Assembly (NCBI GenBank): GCA_002104895.1
Contig: MCFG01000342.1
Coordinates: forward strand, 1 to 64,000
From: Anaeromyces robustus
Taxonomy: Eukaryota > Neocallimastigomycota > Neocallimastigomycetes > Neocallimastigales > Neocallimastigaceae
Length of the DNA: 64,000 bases
Direction: 5' to 3'
The notes under the pieces are model-generated. The model saw only the letters and a program-made list of their open reading frames with translations. It made no database searches and had not been told where the DNA came from. Shown here in pieces: positions 62,602 to 64,000 of the stretch. A program made the position numbers and the translations under genes. Each line of letters begins with the position of its first letter. Within the stretch, counting starts at the first letter, position 1.

Positions 62602-62895
62602 AACTAGTCCAATCTACAAATCCCACATAATAATAGTGGTTTACCAAGAAAACCACCCAATAATAGAGAGATTGTATTCCACATTATTAGGACTTAGTTC
62701 TACTCAATAACTAATAGTATTTTATGCTTCAATTACTTAACCTATGAAGCAATTACCTTTCGTAAAACTCACCACAGTGTAAAAATCCATTTTAGTGAAA
62801 AATTACTGTGCTTGAGGTAGATGTAGTGTTGAACCAAAAGCCTTAAGTATGCTAAAAATAAACCTTAACAAACAAGGTAAAAAACTTGTCGACTA
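62602..62895. ncRNA. Candidate structured non-coding RNA, family unassigned
   Basis: About 290 bp with clearly higher GC than anything nearby, stops in every frame, and several hairpins: GTGGTTT/AAACCAC (62636-62655), GCTTCA/TGAAGC (~62727-62751), CACAGT/ACTGTG (~62773-62811), ACCTT/AAGGT (~62864-62880). In such AT-rich genomes GC islands without ORFs are often RNA genes. I looked for conserved words of U1, U2, U4, U5, U6, U3, 5S, RNase P/MRP and SRP RNA on both strands and found none convincing. Strand is undetermined. Confidence 0.4.
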
Positions 62896-64000
62896 AATTT
62901 AATATAAAATAATTATATATTTATATATATAGTCTTTAAAGAAAAAAATTTTTTAAAGTTTAAAAATCAGCCTTAAAGTATATAATAATTTATCCATTTT
63001 TTTTTTTTAATTAAATTATAAAAAAACTAAAATAATTAATTATATTTAATTAATCAGTAAATCTTTTTAAATTATTATATAAAATTTTAACGTTGAATAG
63101 TATTTGATAAGGAAAGTATCATTATTATATATTTTTTAATATATAAAGACATAATTTTTAACTTTTCTTTATAAATGATATATTACATATATTGTTTAAT
63201 TTTTTTTTTTATATATTTATAATTTTTTATTTTATGTTTGAAAATATTTTACAATTTAATATATATATAAAAATAAAATTAAATTAAAAAAGAGTATAAA
63301 CATTTTAAAGTATTAATATATAATAAAAGAATATATTAAAGCAATTCTTGTTTTTAGCTTTAAATAAGATTTCTACTGAGACTACTGAGAAAAATTAAAA
63401 TTTTTTTCAAAAATAAAAAAAAAAAAAAAAAAAGTAAACTATAATTAATATACAGGATAAAATGAGTAAAATAATTAATAAATAATATATAAATATACGA
63501 TTATTATTTTATTTTATTATATACATAATAACACATAAATCTAAAATTTTTAGATTTAATTTAAAGGTGGTTATTACTAACAACTTGAAACTCTATTTTT
63601 TTTTTTTTTTAAATAAATGATTAAAGATAATATATACCATTTTATTAAATTAAAAATTATATATATAAATAATTATTAATTATCTTAATGTTAGTTATAT
63701 ATATTATGATTTAAAAATGTTTATTATTTAAAGTTATTTTATATTAGATTATTTTTTTTTTAATTTGTAATTATAATAATTAAAAAAAAAAAAAAGCAGA
63801 AAGCAAAGTCATTGATAAGAAATTACACATTATTAAAAAATTGAAATATATTAAAAAAATGAAAAATAGAAAAGTCAATACAAATTAAAATTTATTGGAT
63901 GAAAACTGATATTAATAATTTTTTAAATTGTTTAAAATAAAAAAAAAAAAATCTTTAAATATAAATTATATATTATGTATTATGTTCATTTATTTATTTA
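62896..64000. other. Non-coding AT-rich end of window
   Basis: No ORF, RNA gene or known repeat is seen. Confidence 0.5.

Noticed and set aside
62820-62850. U2 snRNA-like word (ggcttttgg on the minus strand)
   Set aside because: Only about nine bases agree and the branch-recognition region is absent.

Overview
The window is a very AT-rich eukaryotic nuclear segment. GT-AG introns, poly-Asn tracts, AAT/AAAT microsatellites, a long ankyrin-repeat protein, intronless bacterial-like genes and two copies of an oxygen-independent (class III) ribonucleotide reductase together point to an anaerobic gut fungus (Neocallimastigomycota; compare Neocallimastix, Piromyces, Anaeromyces). A dictyostelid-like amoeba has similar base composition but fits the class III reductase less well. 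No mitochondrial, plasmid or phage sequence is seen.

Layout. 1-15 kb is a tRNA and retroelement island: six identical tRNA-Met(CAT) genes, two tRNA-Trp(CCA) genes in a near-perfect inverted repeat, and many LTR-like elements. I separate four families: LTR-A (593 bp), LTR-B (about 1.33 kb), LTR-C (about 1.25 kb) and LTR-D (313 bp). Several have TG...CA ends and 4-5 bp target duplications, and they sit at fixed distances upstream of tRNA genes. 16-21 kb holds a duplicated gene for a small secreted protein, both copies with the same frame break, and a decayed secreted-protein locus. 23.6-33.8 kb holds two intact nrdD-like genes 6.2 kb apart. 35.4-38.1 kb encodes a protein with about 22 ankyrin repeats. 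39.5-42.7 kb is a second island: four tandem tRNA-Val(TAC) units split by an LTR-B and an LTR-A insertion.

44.4-55.9 kb is the conventional gene-rich part: a six-exon myotubularin-type phosphoinositide phosphatase (+), a twelve-exon MON1/SAND gene (-), convergent with it, and a five-exon KAP/CDKN3-like dual-specificity phosphatase (-). 58.2-61.3 kb holds two intronless genes of bacterial type: an MBL-fold hydrolase and an MntP-type manganese exporter. At 62.6-62.9 kb a GC-richer non-coding island with several hairpins is an unassigned structured RNA candidate.

How the genes relate: myotubularin removes the PI3P signal and Mon1 is half of the Rab7 exchange factor that acts on PI3P-positive endosomes, so this convergent pair belongs to one pathway. 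NrdD supplies deoxynucleotides without oxygen. The remaining genes are not obviously linked. Exon boundaries were read by eye from GT/AG sites, reading frame and family conservation, without transcript data.
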